DNA of 64,000 nt, from positions 59,972-123,971 of the forward strand of contig CAJWBA010000003.1 in assembly GCA_913020155.1 (NCBI GenBank). The letters are read 5' to 3'. The position numbers and the translations under genes were made by a program. This DNA is from an uncultured Flavobacteriales bacterium (GTDB lineage Bacteria > Bacteroidota > Bacteroidia > Flavobacteriales > Flavobacteriaceae). Shown here in pieces: positions 33,304-43,237 of the stretch; position 1 is the stretch's first letter; the number at the start of each line of letters is the position of its first letter. The notes beneath the pieces are model-generated. The model saw only the letters and a list, made by a program, of their open reading frames with translations, was not told the origin of the DNA and did no database searches.

Positions 33304-34033
33304 AAGTCACTTGATTTATTAAAGGGTGGTTTTTTTGATCTTGGATTGCCAACAAAACCTCTTGAAGTTCCTTCTCTGAAATTTCAAAAAATCGGATTCG
33401 ATCTCCAACTTCAATAAAGTTAGGTGGGGATAACTCAAAGTCGATTATGGGTATAGGACAATTGCCTATCACGTGCCACCCACCAGGACTGTCTTGAGGA
33501 TAAATCCCAACTTGACTTGCCCCTACCGCCAAACTCCCTTTGGGAGTCAATCGATTAGGAGATATTTTTCTGGGAATTATCAATTCTTCAGACAACCCAC
33601 TTAGATATGGAAAACCAGGCAAAAACCCATAAAAAAAAAGACAGTATTCCAGTTTCATAAACTGTTCTAAATAAGTATTTACTTGTTGCTGATTTCCTCT
33701 GAAATGATCGAAGAGATCGCTAGTAAATTCATCAGCAAAACAAACGGGAAGCTTCCAAATTGGATTCTTTTTATTTTTTTCAATCTTTAGAGAATCCAGT
33801 GTTCCAAAAATCTGCTTGTGTATTTTATGGGGATCAAACTCCCCTTTAAAAAAAAGGTTTATGCTGTTGAATGAATGGGTTACATCTTCCAATTGGTCAT
33901 TGTATTTAATTTTTAACGTTTTACTTAGCTTCAGAATGAATTGCAAGGCATGATCTCCTTCGCGATGTGGAAAATTTAATATTAAGGTATTTCCCAATTT
34001 GCTGAAGCTAAAATCTGTTTTAGTGTACATCAA
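33296..34033 (-). CDS. pxpB: 5-oxoprolinase subunit B
   Basis: ORF 245 aa; FYGFLPGFPYLSGLSEELIIPRKISPNRLTPKGSLAVGASQVGIYPQDSPGGWHVIG. Confidence 0.93.
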   Translation of the reverse strand: MMYTKTDFSFSKLGNTLILNFPHREGDHALQFILKLSKTLKIKYNDQLEDVTHSFNSINLFFKGEFDPHKIHKQIFGTLDSLKIEKNKKNPIWKLPVCFADEFTSDLFDHFRGNQQQVNTYLEQFMKLEYCLFFYGFLPGFPYLSGLSEELIIPRKISPNRLTPKGSLAVGASQVGIYPQDSPGGWHVIGNCPIPIIDFELSPPNFIEVGDRIRFFEISEKELQEVLLAIQDQKNHPLINQVTYD

Positions 34034-34754
34034 TTCCCTTTGTTTTTAAAAGCTGATGAACATGCTTGATTATTTCTACTGCTTTGGGGTTATCTCCGTG
34101 TAAACATAGGGTTTGAACATTCAAGTCAATGGTTTTGTCAGCTCCAATTGGAACTTTTTTTTGGGTAACCATCAACATAAGCTGCTTTTCAATTTGATCT
34201 AAATCATTTAAAACTGCTCCTTCTAGGGAACGTGAACGAAGAGTAGCATCGGGGTTGTAAACTCGATCCATAAATCCTTCCAACTTTACCTTCAAACCAA
34301 CTTTTCGACATTCTTTTTCCAATAAACTGCCTGGGGAACAATAAATATAAACATCAGGAATAAGCTCTTCAATAAGTTCAATAAAAACTTGTGTAGGAAT
34401 TTTATCGACAAACATATCGTTATATAAAGCCCCATGTGGTTTCATGTGATGAATACTGCTTTTTGTTAGGGAACAACATTCTATAAATCGGTTAAATTGT
34501 TGTTTCAAATGTTGTTTTAGTTCATTAATAGATAAAGACATTGATTTTCTGCCAAAGTTTTCAGGATCTGGATATGCGGGATGAGCCCCAACTTTTATCT
34601 CGTGCTTTTTTGCCAAAATCAAAGTTTCTAAAATTGAGTTTCGATTACCGAAATGTCCCCCACAAGCAATGCTACAGGAACTTATGTAAGGCATTATTAA
34701 GGAGTCGTTTCCAATTCCTTCGCCCATATCGCAATTGAGGTCGATTGTTGACAT
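34020..34754 (-). CDS. pxpA: 5-oxoprolinase subunit A (LamB/YcsF)
   Basis: ORF 244 aa; IDLNCDMGEGIGNDSLIMPYISSCSIACGGHFG, KVGAHPAYPDPENFGRK. Confidence 0.95.
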   Translation of the reverse strand: MSTIDLNCDMGEGIGNDSLIMPYISSCSIACGGHFGNRNSILETLILAKKHEIKVGAHPAYPDPENFGRKSMSLSINELKQHLKQQFNRFIECCSLTKSSIHHMKPHGALYNDMFVDKIPTQVFIELIEELIPDVYIYCSPGSLLEKECRKVGLKVKLEGFMDRVYNPDATLRSRSLEGAVLNDLDQIEKQLMLMVTQKKVPIGADKTIDLNVQTLCLHGDNPKAVEIIKHVHQLLKTKGIDVH

Positions 34755-34755
34755 A

Positions 34756-35949
34756 TTAAAAAATTAAACCCAAACTTTTTACACCTAAAAAAAGGAAAAA
34801 TAATTCAATAACCGATAAAATTATGTTGGAAGTAACAGAGGCTATTTTTCCTTGCATCAGTTTGGAATTATTAACCAAGAATATTAAAAAAAATCCCACT
34901 ACTGGAAGTAAAATCCCATTTGTGATTTGTGCAAATCGAACCACTTCAATGGGTCGAATCTGCAAAGAAGAAAGAATAACCCCAGTTGCGAGAACCAAAA
35001 GTACAATACTTTTGTATCCTGCTGAATTTGTACGCCATCCAAAACATTCACAAACGACAAATGCAGCTGCCATAGGTGCAGTAATGGCTGAGGTAATCCC
35101 TGCAGCAAACAAACCCAAAGACATCAATGTGGTTGCAAAACCTCCATACAAGGGTGCCAAAGCTTGCCCTAAATCTGAAGCGGACTCAACCGGTTGACCC
35201 TCCAGTGCAGCGGCAGAAATTATTATACACAAGGACACCAAACCTCCTAGACCAACAGCAAATACAGTATCCCATTGAAGGGATTGTAACGAAAAATGAT
35301 CTCCTTTTACCAATGCAGCATGTAAAAACAAATTATAGGGTACAACAGTTGTGCCCAATAAACCAACAATTGTAAGGGTTTCCTTTGCATTAAAAGTGGG
35401 CATAAAAAGTCCATGTATAAGGTTTTGCAGGTTGGGTTTTGTCAATACAGCGGTTATCAAAAAAGAGACACTCATCAATAGAACAATGCTGACCAGTAAA
35501 TTTTTTAAAAGCTTGTTGGAACCCAATAAAATTAATCCTGCTACCAAAGCTCCCAAAAAAACAGGAAGGAAATCAAAACGAGTTCCAAAATAAAAGTCCC
35601 TACCTGAAATAATTGATTGGAGTCCAATTAAAGCACCGGACAAATTCCCTGCTTCATAGGCAGCATTTCCTATGAAAATAGCACTAATGAGAAGCAAAGC
35701 CAAAAGAAATTTAAAAATTGGATTTGAAGTTTGAAGCAGTAAACTCTCGGCTAACCCTTTTCGGGTAGTGTAACTAATTCGAGCGGTTGTGTTCTGAATA
35801 AAAATGGTGATAAAAATAGACAACAACATCGCCCAGAGCAATGAAAATCCATTTTGAACTCCAGCTAAAACACAGAGTGTAATGGTTCCTGGACCTATAA
35901 AAGCAGCCGTAATTATTATTGCTGGACCTCCATTAAATTTTGGAAACAT
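34756..35949 (-). CDS. Nramp-fold transporter lacking canonical metal-binding motifs, in the pxp operon
   Basis: ORF 397 aa; Nramp-like GPGTITLCVLAGVQNGFSLLW and GTTVVPYNLFLHAALV; no DPGN, VPY in place of MPH. Confidence 0.88.
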   Translation of the reverse strand: MFPKFNGGPAIIITAAFIGPGTITLCVLAGVQNGFSLLWAMLLSIFITIFIQNTTARISYTTRKGLAESLLLQTSNPIFKFLLALLLISAIFIGNAAYEAGNLSGALIGLQSIISGRDFYFGTRFDFLPVFLGALVAGLILLGSNKLLKNLLVSIVLLMSVSFLITAVLTKPNLQNLIHGLFMPTFNAKETLTIVGLLGTTVVPYNLFLHAALVKGDHFSLQSLQWDTVFAVGLGGLVSLCIIISAAALEGQPVESASDLGQALAPLYGGFATTLMSLGLFAAGITSAITAPMAAAFVVCECFGWRTNSAGYKSIVLLVLATGVILSSLQIRPIEVVRFAQITNGILLPVVGFFLIFLVNNSKLMQGKIASVTSNIILSVIELFFLFLGVKSLGLIF

Positions 35950-36168
35950 TTTTTTTTGTGAAGTTAATCATTTTACATTATCCTTAAAGACAATCCTTTT
36001 TTTAGAATTAAAAAAGCTTTGCTTTTTGCTACTCTGAATTGAAAAAGCCGGAATATAAGAAAAATTAATACTTAAAGAGGTAAAATAAAAATCACAAGGA
36101 TCCAAAAATTGATTTATGAGCAACTGCTAAGGACCAAAAAATTTACTTAGAAAATTTTAAATTAAATT

Positions 36169-38118
36169 TTATTCTTTGGGAATTCCAGAACGCAACCACT
36201 GGTAATAGGTTGTGGCATCTGAGTATTGGATAGGGCTGTTGAGCAGGGTTCCATCTGCTTTCATCAACACATAAAAAGGTTGTGATGCAGTATTAAAGTT
36301 AAGGCTCTGAAATGCTGCCCATTGTTCTCCAACTGTATTTATTTTCTGAATTCTTCCATCAGGAAATTGAAAATTAAATTGGGAAGCTTCCTCCAATTTT
36401 TTTCGATCATCTACGTACAAAGAAATCAGAACAACCTCATTGTTTAGGATTTGATAAACATCTTTCTGAGACCAAACATTTTCTTCAACCTTTCTACAAT
36501 TTACACAGGCCCAACCCGTAAAATCCAAGAGGATTGGCTTTTGTGATTGGCGGGCAACTGCCATGCCTTCCTCAAAATCTTTGTAACAATCGAGACCCAA
36601 AGGGCAATCATTTTCGGTAGAATAAATACTGTAAAATTCAGGCGGAGGAAAACCACTCAATAATTTTAGGGTATTTTCTTTGGAAACTAATCCGAAGGAT
36701 AAGTAAACTGTCAAAATTAAACTAAGCCCCCCTATCGCAATTCTGATTTTTGAAAGCTTAGCTTTTTGATCATGAGGAAACCCAAAAACTCCAAATAAAT
36801 ATAGAGTTAGTCCCAAAGCTAAAAGCAGCCATATTCCCAAAAACACTTCGCGCTTTAAAAGTCCCCAGTGAGAAACCAAATCTGCATTGGATAAAAATTT
36901 CAGTGCCAGTGCAAGTTCCAAAAATCCTAAAACTACTTTCACAGTGGTCATCCAACCTCCTGATTTGGGCAAGGCATTGAGTGCATTGGGGAATAGGGCA
37001 AAAAGGGCAAAGGGTAATGCTAGAGCAAAACCAAAACCTGTCATCCCTGCAGTGAGCTGAAAAGCACCACCATCAGTTGACAAACTTCCCGCCAAAAGGG
37101 ATCCCAAAATAGGACCCGTACACGAAAATGAAACGATTGCTAGAGTGAGTGCCATAAAGAATATTCCCAATCCTCCTTGCATTTTGGATCCTGAATCTGA
37201 AGAGTTTCCCAAACTGCTGGGCAATGCCAATTCATAGTATCCGAAAAAAGAAAAAGCAAATAAAATAAAGACTGCAAAAAACAAAAGATTTAAAGGAACA
37301 TTGGTTGCAATAGAATTCAGTATCTCTGGGTTGATTGAATCAATAAAATGGAAGGGCAAACTCAAAATCACATAGATCAAAACAATAAAAAAACCATAAA
37401 GCAAGGCGTTTGAAACTCCTTTTCGCAAACTTTTGGCTTGCTTTAAGAAGAAGGAAACTGTGAGGGGTATCATGGGAAAGACGCAAGGAGTCAAAAGAGC
37501 AATAAACCCCCCCAAAAATCCTAGTAAAAATAAATTTAAAAAGGGGTATTCCTGCTCAGTCTCGTTGAGGCTGCTTTTTAAGTACTCTCTATTCTTTAGG
37601 TCTAAGGTCAATCCTTTTGAACGCTCCAAACTTTTCTGGTCCAATTCCAGTGAAGTAATTGTAGCTCCTTCCTTTAGGGCAATGGCAAAATTTTCTGATC
37701 TAAAAATACACACTCGATCGTCACAAGCCTGATATACGATTTCGCCTGCAATTAGATCTAAACTCGAATCAATTACATCAACTACTTGAGTAAAAATGGC
37801 TTCACCATCAAAAAAAGAAAGATCAATTTCAAAAATTGGATCATATTCGAACTTAGGAATGCTTTGTTTTATGGGTTCGTCCAATACAAATTTTGTGGAA
37901 TCTATCTCAAAAATAAATTCGGTAGGTAGAGGTCCATCCTCGGGTAATTCGATCCCGTACAAATGCCATTTTTCGAAAATGGTAGCCTTAAATTGAATCT
38001 CAATTTTTGTATCAGAGCGACGTTTCCAAGAATAGTCCCATACTACAGGCTCACCATTGGTTTGAGCATAAATGCCCACACAAAAAAATACAAATAGAAT
38101 GTGTAGATATTTTTTCAT
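36169..38118 (-). CDS. DsbD-like thiol:disulfide interchange protein (cytochrome c biogenesis TM domain plus thioredoxin domain)
   Basis: ORF 649 aa; LTPCVFPMIPLTVSFF, C-terminal LDFTGWACVNCRKVEENVW. Confidence 0.93.
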   Translation of the reverse strand: MKKYLHILFVFFCVGIYAQTNGEPVVWDYSWKRRSDTKIEIQFKATIFEKWHLYGIELPEDGPLPTEFIFEIDSTKFVLDEPIKQSIPKFEYDPIFEIDLSFFDGEAIFTQVVDVIDSSLDLIAGEIVYQACDDRVCIFRSENFAIALKEGATITSLELDQKSLERSKGLTLDLKNREYLKSSLNETEQEYPFLNLFLLGFLGGFIALLTPCVFPMIPLTVSFFLKQAKSLRKGVSNALLYGFFIVLIYVILSLPFHFIDSINPEILNSIATNVPLNLLFFAVFILFAFSFFGYYELALPSSLGNSSDSGSKMQGGLGIFFMALTLAIVSFSCTGPILGSLLAGSLSTDGGAFQLTAGMTGFGFALALPFALFALFPNALNALPKSGGWMTTVKVVLGFLELALALKFLSNADLVSHWGLLKREVFLGIWLLLALGLTLYLFGVFGFPHDQKAKLSKIRIAIGGLSLILTVYLSFGLVSKENTLKLLSGFPPPEFYSIYSTENDCPLGLDCYKDFEEGMAVARQSQKPILLDFTGWACVNCRKVEENVWSQKDVYQILNNEVVLISLYVDDRKKLEEASQFNFQFPDGRIQKINTVGEQWAAFQSLNFNTASQPFYVLMKADGTLLNSPIQYSDATTYYQWLRSGIPKE

Positions 38119-39419
38119 TTTGTTTTCAGTATTAAACAGTAGTTTTTTGTCGGTTTAATGGTATATCTGCGGTCCGCTCTTTTATTAATAACCCAAACAA
38201 TGGTATTTCCGGAACACAATAACCATTGATTTTCTTTATCAATTTGGGAATACTTTTCATCTTTAAAGTACTTACTTAGTTTTTTCTTTCCTTGCATACC
38301 TGTAGGATAAAAATAATCACCTTCTTGAAATTTACGCAACTTTAGAGGATAAATTAATCGAGATTTATCAAGAGATACACAAGAGTTATTGTTCTCAAAA
38401 GTAGAAGCCACATGGAGTTTTATGGGCTGTTGAAGAGGTTTTTTCACATCCCAAAGAACCTCAGAAACCTGAGTAAAACTATTTTTTGCCAAAATCCATT
38501 CACCTCGATTGACCAACAGACGGTGAGAACCAGATTTCAAGTACTTCCCGCTTTGAGTATCCAACAAATCTTTTAAATCTCTTGGGTGAAAGCCATAGGA
38601 AGAAAATAAAGCATTGAGATAGTATTCGACTGGGGTTAATTTTTTTAAGGCAACCAAATCAATATGAATATGGGTTCCTTTTTGCAAAAAATGTTGTTCT
38701 TTCCATTGACAAATAACAGAATCTATTGCCTGATGACTTTGCCTGATATAGTCCATGGTGTGCTTGAAATTAGACAATAAATTGGGTTCATACAGCTTCC
38801 ATTTGGGTACAACTTGGTTTCGAAGTGCATTCCTCAAATAAATATCTGATGCGTTTGAAGCATCTTCTCTCCATTCTAGATTTTCTTGTTGGGCATAAGC
38901 CAAAATTTCTTTTCGTGTAAAAGGCAAGAGCGGACGTGCAATTTTTGGAGTATTTTCGGGAATTCCAATTAATCCGGACAAACCGGATCCCCGACTAGTA
39001 TTAATCATAAAAGTTTCTAATTGATCGTCTAAGTTATGAGCGGTTAAAATTTGGTCGTAATACTCTTTTTCTAAAAACTCATCAAACCAAGAATAACGTA
39101 ATTCACGGGCAGCCATTTGTGTTGAGATTTTATATTTTTTAGAATAGATTTTAGTTTTAAATTTTTTTATTTGAAAAGGAATTTGATTTTTCTTACAAAT
39201 TTCTTCTATAAATTTAGCATCAGTATCACTTTCTTTACCTCGTAATCCAAAATTGCAATGGGCTACTCCAAAATCCAGCTTACTTTGAATCAATAAATGG
39301 AGTAAAACCCTACTATCCAGACCTCCACTGAATGCTAGTAGAATTTTTTGGGTTCTGAAGTTTTGAAATTTATTGTCAATATTTAATTTAAAACGCTTGA
39401 TCACTAAACAAAAATACAT
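38115..39419 (-). CDS. tilS: tRNA(Ile)-lysidine synthase
   Basis: ORF 434 aa; LLAFSGGLDSRVLLHLL PP-loop, TAHNLDDQLETFMINTSRGSGLSGL. Confidence 0.94.
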   Translation of the reverse strand: MYFCLVIKRFKLNIDNKFQNFRTQKILLAFSGGLDSRVLLHLLIQSKLDFGVAHCNFGLRGKESDTDAKFIEEICKKNQIPFQIKKFKTKIYSKKYKISTQMAARELRYSWFDEFLEKEYYDQILTAHNLDDQLETFMINTSRGSGLSGLIGIPENTPKIARPLLPFTRKEILAYAQQENLEWREDASNASDIYLRNALRNQVVPKWKLYEPNLLSNFKHTMDYIRQSHQAIDSVICQWKEQHFLQKGTHIHIDLVALKKLTPVEYYLNALFSSYGFHPRDLKDLLDTQSGKYLKSGSHRLLVNRGEWILAKNSFTQVSEVLWDVKKPLQQPIKLHVASTFENNNSCVSLDKSRLIYPLKLRKFQEGDYFYPTGMQGKKKLSKYFKDEKYSQIDKENQWLLCSGNTIVWVINKRADRRYTIKPTKNYCLILKTK

Positions 39420-39514
39420 GAAACTAAAACAAAATGAATGTTTTTTATGAAATTCGAAAAAATGAAAAACAAGTTTGGATTTCTGATTAGAATACTTGAA
39501 CTTTGTATTGATTT

Positions 39515-39598
39515 ATGAAAGAGAGCATTACACATATTTATTCATCCACGGTTTTACTAAACGATCTTTTTCCGCGTGCATTCCGTCACCGCCCCTAG
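39515..39598 (+). promoter_or_regulatory. Candidate arginine leader ORF (27 aa) ending in a hairpin, upstream of the arginine operon
   Basis: ATG..TAG reads MKESITHIYSSTVLLNDLFPRAFRHRP*; the three Arg codons lie in the last 8 codons; stop codon lies within CACCGCCCCTAGGGGTG, which can fold. Confidence 0.3.
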
Positions 39599-39682
39599 GG
39601 GTGCATATCTTTAAGAATCTTGGTGTGTCCGGATTCACTTACAATCCTTATTCAATTTTAACTTTAACTAAATATTTCAATA

Positions 39683-40270
39683 ATGAAAATCGTTATTGGT
39701 AACTCCTCACATATTCATTTTGCAAAAACAATAAGTCTTTGTATCGACGAGTCTGCTAAAGACCGTGGAACTGGTATTGCTCGAAGAACCCCAGAGTACA
39801 TCATCAAAAAAGTACAAAATGGTAATGCTGTTATTGCAATTGATGGAGATCAGTTTGCAGGTTTTTGTTACATCGAAGTATGGCAGCACGGAAAATACGT
39901 AGCTCATTCGGGCTTAATTGTATCTCCTCAATACAGAGGTAAAGGGCTAGCCAAAGCAATCAAGAAAAAAGTTTTTGAATTGTCTTTAGAAAAATACCCT
40001 GGGGCCAAAATTTTTGGAATTACCACAGGTCATGCTGTAATGAAAATTAACTATGAACTCGGTTACAAACCGGTACATTTTTCAGAATTGACTGACGATC
40101 CAGAATTTTGGAAAGGATGTCAAACCTGTAAAAACTATGATGTTCTTACCCGAACAGATCGTAGCATGTGTTTGTGTACGGGAATGCTTCACGAGCCCAA
40201 TGATAAAAATAAATCGAAATCAAAGACCACAGCTTTTTTGAATGGTCTTTTCAAAAAAAAAACAAAATGA
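39683..40270 (+). CDS. GNAT family N-acyltransferase, first gene of the arginine operon
   Basis: ORF 195 aa; GLIVSPQYRGKGLAKAIKKKVFEL acyl-CoA motif; Cys-rich tail GCQTCKNY...MCLCTGM. Confidence 0.88.
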   Translation: MKIVIGNSSHIHFAKTISLCIDESAKDRGTGIARRTPEYIIKKVQNGNAVIAIDGDQFAGFCYIEVWQHGKYVAHSGLIVSPQYRGKGLAKAIKKKVFELSLEKYPGAKIFGITTGHAVMKINYELGYKPVHFSELTDDPEFWKGCQTCKNYDVLTRTDRSMCLCTGMLHEPNDKNKSKSKTTAFLNGLFKKKTK

Positions 40271-41457
40271 AAAAACTTGTACTTGCATACAGTGGAGGTC
40301 TAGATACCTCCTATTGTTTAAAAACCCTGTTTCAGGAAGGATACGAAGTTCACGCAGTTAGTGTTAATACGGGTGGTTTTACCCCAAAAGAAATTGAAGA
40401 ACAAGAATCCAAAGCTATGCATATGGGTGCAGCTTCTTATCAATCAATAGCTGCTCTTGAATCTTTTTATCAGAAAATAGTAAAATACTTAGTCTTTGGA
40501 AATGTGCTAAAAAACAACAGTTACCCCCTTTCTGTTAGTGCTGAACGTATTGTACAAGCAATGGAGATCATTGAATATGCCAAAAAAATTGATGCAAAGT
40601 TTATTGCTCATGGAAGCACAGGAGCAGGAAACGATCAAGTACGTTTTGATTTGATTTTTCAAGTATTGGCTCCTACAATCAAAATCATTACTCCCATAAG
40701 AGATCAACAACTCTCTCGAGAAGATGAAATTAAATACTTAAAAAGCCAAGGAATTGAACTGTCTTGGGAAAAAGCCCAGTACTCAATCAACCAAGGACTA
40801 TGGGGAACCAGTGTAGGCGGAAGTGAAACCCTAACCTCACGAAATGCTCTACCAGACGAAGCTTACCCTAGTTCTTTATCAGAAACAAAGTCTGCAAAAA
40901 TTAGCTTAAAGTTTGAAGCTGGAGAGCTCATCGAACTCAATGGTAAAAAGTCTGATGCTGTTACGCTTATTCAAGAATTGCAAGATTTGGCTAAAACTTA
41001 CGCAATTGGAAGGGATATTCATGTTGGAGATACCATTATTGGAATTAAAGGACGGGTTGGTTTTGAGGCAGCAGCTCCTTTAATCATAATCAAAGCTCAT
41101 CATCTTTTAGAAAAACACACCCTCTCAAAATGGCAACAATTTCAAAAAGAACAATTGGGAAGTTTTTATGGTATGCAATTGCATGAAGGAAATTATTTAG
41201 ACCCTGTTATGCGAGACATTGAACTTTTTTTACAAAACAGTCAAGAGAAAGTTAATGGAGAAGTTTTTATAACACTTCACCCCTACCGCTTTGAATTGGA
41301 GGGGATTGAATCACCAAATGACTTGATGAATGCATCCTTTGGAAGTTATGGAGAAATGAATAAGGAATGGACTGCAGAAGATGCAAAAGGATTTATAAAA
41401 ATCACTGCAAATGCACACACTATATACAGAAATGTTAATAAAGAAGAAACAAAATGA
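40267..41457 (+). CDS. argG: Argininosuccinate synthase
   Basis: ORF 396 aa; KLVLAYSGGLDTSYCLKTL, HGSTGAGNDQVRFDL. Confidence 0.96.
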   Translation: MKKLVLAYSGGLDTSYCLKTLFQEGYEVHAVSVNTGGFTPKEIEEQESKAMHMGAASYQSIAALESFYQKIVKYLVFGNVLKNNSYPLSVSAERIVQAMEIIEYAKKIDAKFIAHGSTGAGNDQVRFDLIFQVLAPTIKIITPIRDQQLSREDEIKYLKSQGIELSWEKAQYSINQGLWGTSVGGSETLTSRNALPDEAYPSSLSETKSAKISLKFEAGELIELNGKKSDAVTLIQELQDLAKTYAIGRDIHVGDTIIGIKGRVGFEAAAPLIIIKAHHLLEKHTLSKWQQFQKEQLGSFYGMQLHEGNYLDPVMRDIELFLQNSQEKVNGEVFITLHPYRFELEGIESPNDLMNASFGSYGEMNKEWTAEDAKGFIKITANAHTIYRNVNKEETK

Positions 41458-42428
41458 AAACAGTAGGAATAATTGGTGGATCTGGATACACAGGTGGGGA
41501 ACTTCTTAGATTGGTCCTTCAACACCCTAATTTAGTTTTGGAGTTTGTTTACAGTACAACCCGACCCAACACTCCTCTGAGTGATACCCATCAAGATTTA
41601 TTGGGAACAACAACTTTGAACTTTACAGATGAAATTAACTTAGATGTAGATGTTGTTTTTCTTTGTCTGGGGCATGGGAACTCATCCCTGTTTTTAGAGC
41701 AACAAGAGTTTTCAAAAGAAACAGTTATTATTGATCTCAGTAATGATTTTAGATTGAGTGCAGATAGAAATTTTAGGGATAGAACCTTCGCTTATGGTTT
41801 ACCCGAACTTCAAAAAAATGAAATCAAAAATGCTAAATCCATAGCCAATCCGGGTTGTTTTGCTACCGCAATTCAGTTGGCTCTTTTACCCTTGGCTGAT
41901 TCAAAAAAACTAAAAAACACAGTACACATAAATGCAACTACAGGAAGTACTGGTGCAGGAGTTGAGCTTTCATCTACCTCACATTTTAGTTGGAGAAACA
42001 ACAACTTGTCGTGGTACAAACCCTTTACACATCAACATTTGGATGAAATTCGTGAATCATTAAACACAGCTCAAGGAGACGATACTGAAGTGATTTTTTT
42101 ACCACTACGTGGAGACTTCACGCGTGGTATTTTTGCAACAGCATACACTTCCTTTGATGGGAGCATTAAAGATGCCTTAAGTCTTTATACAAATTATTTT
42201 AGTGAGCATCCCTTTACCCATATTTCGACCCAAGAAATCGCTTTGAAACAAGTAATCAATTCAAACAATTGTTTTATTCATCTGCATCTTCACCAAGGTA
42301 TTCTTTTGATTACCTCTATAATTGACAACTTGATTAAAGGCGCCTCGGGTCAAGCCTTACAAAATTTGAACTTAATTATGGGTTGGGAAGAGCGTTTAGG
42401 ACTTGAATTGAAAACAAATATTTTTTAA
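41454..42428 (+). CDS. argC: N-acetyl-gamma-glutamyl-phosphate reductase
   Basis: ORF 324 aa; GIIGGSGYTGGELLRLVLQHP, SIANPGCFATAIQLALLPL. Confidence 0.96.
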   Translation: MKTVGIIGGSGYTGGELLRLVLQHPNLVLEFVYSTTRPNTPLSDTHQDLLGTTTLNFTDEINLDVDVVFLCLGHGNSSLFLEQQEFSKETVIIDLSNDFRLSADRNFRDRTFAYGLPELQKNEIKNAKSIANPGCFATAIQLALLPLADSKKLKNTVHINATTGSTGAGVELSSTSHFSWRNNNLSWYKPFTHQHLDEIRESLNTAQGDDTEVIFLPLRGDFTRGIFATAYTSFDGSIKDALSLYTNYFSEHPFTHISTQEIALKQVINSNNCFIHLHLHQGILLITSIIDNLIKGASGQALQNLNLIMGWEERLGLELKTNIF

Positions 42429-42439
42429 AAAAACAAAAG

Positions 42440-43234
42440 ATGAAAATAGCAATCATAGGAACTGGAAATCTCGGTTTAAGCATCGCTCAGGGGTTGGTCA
42501 TCAACAATACGATAACAACCCTCTATTTAACTAAAAGAGATGTAACATCTCTCAACGACTGGGAATCGCATAAAAACGTTTATGTGACCTCAGATAATTT
42601 GGAAGCAATACACAAATCTGATATCATAATTTTTGCTGTTCAACCCGGGCAATTTGAAGAAATTTTAAAGTCTATAAAAAGTATATTGACAGATAAACAT
42701 GTTTTGATTTCGGTAATCACAGGCTTTAAAATTGAACGCATTGAATCCATAATTGGAACTCAATTCCCTATCATAAGAAGCATGCCAAATACAGCAATAT
42801 CAGTTCGAAAATCAATGACTTGTATTTGCTCAAACAAAGTTGGTGAAAAACGGATTGATATTGCTAGTGCAATTTTTAATGGATTGGGAACATCCATAAC
42901 TATTGCAGAAGAACATATGCAAGCCGCAACTGTAATTTGTGCTAGTGGAATTGCATTTTGGATGCGTTTAATTCGAGCAATGACCCAAGGTGGAGTTCAA
43001 TTGGGTTTTGAAGCTAAAGAAGCGATGGATATGTCTGTATTCACAGCTTTGGGAGCAGCTACACTTTTGACGGAGAATAAATCCCACCCTGAAGAAGAGA
43101 TCGATAAGGTCACCACCCCCAGAGGATGCACCATTTCGGGACTCAATGAAATGGAACATCAAGGATTAAGTTCTTCATTAATTCAAGGTTTAGCGGCTTC
43201 TTTTAATAAAATAAATGACATCTCAAATCAATAA
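42440..43234 (+). CDS. proC: Pyrroline-5-carboxylate reductase
   Basis: ORF 264 aa; KIAIIGTGNLGLSIAQGL, IRSMPNTAISVRKSMT. Confidence 0.93.
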   Translation: MKIAIIGTGNLGLSIAQGLVINNTITTLYLTKRDVTSLNDWESHKNVYVTSDNLEAIHKSDIIIFAVQPGQFEEILKSIKSILTDKHVLISVITGFKIERIESIIGTQFPIIRSMPNTAISVRKSMTCICSNKVGEKRIDIASAIFNGLGTSITIAEEHMQAATVICASGIAFWMRLIRAMTQGGVQLGFEAKEAMDMSVFTALGAATLLTENKSHPEEEIDKVTTPRGCTISGLNEMEHQGLSSSLIQGLAASFNKINDISNQ

Positions 43235-43237
43235 CTT

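Noticed and set aside
39496-39702. 68-aa ORF MNFVLIYEREHYTYLFIHGFTKRS... upstream of the GNAT gene
   Set aside because: Overlaps the true GNAT start and the putative leader in another frame; no family features
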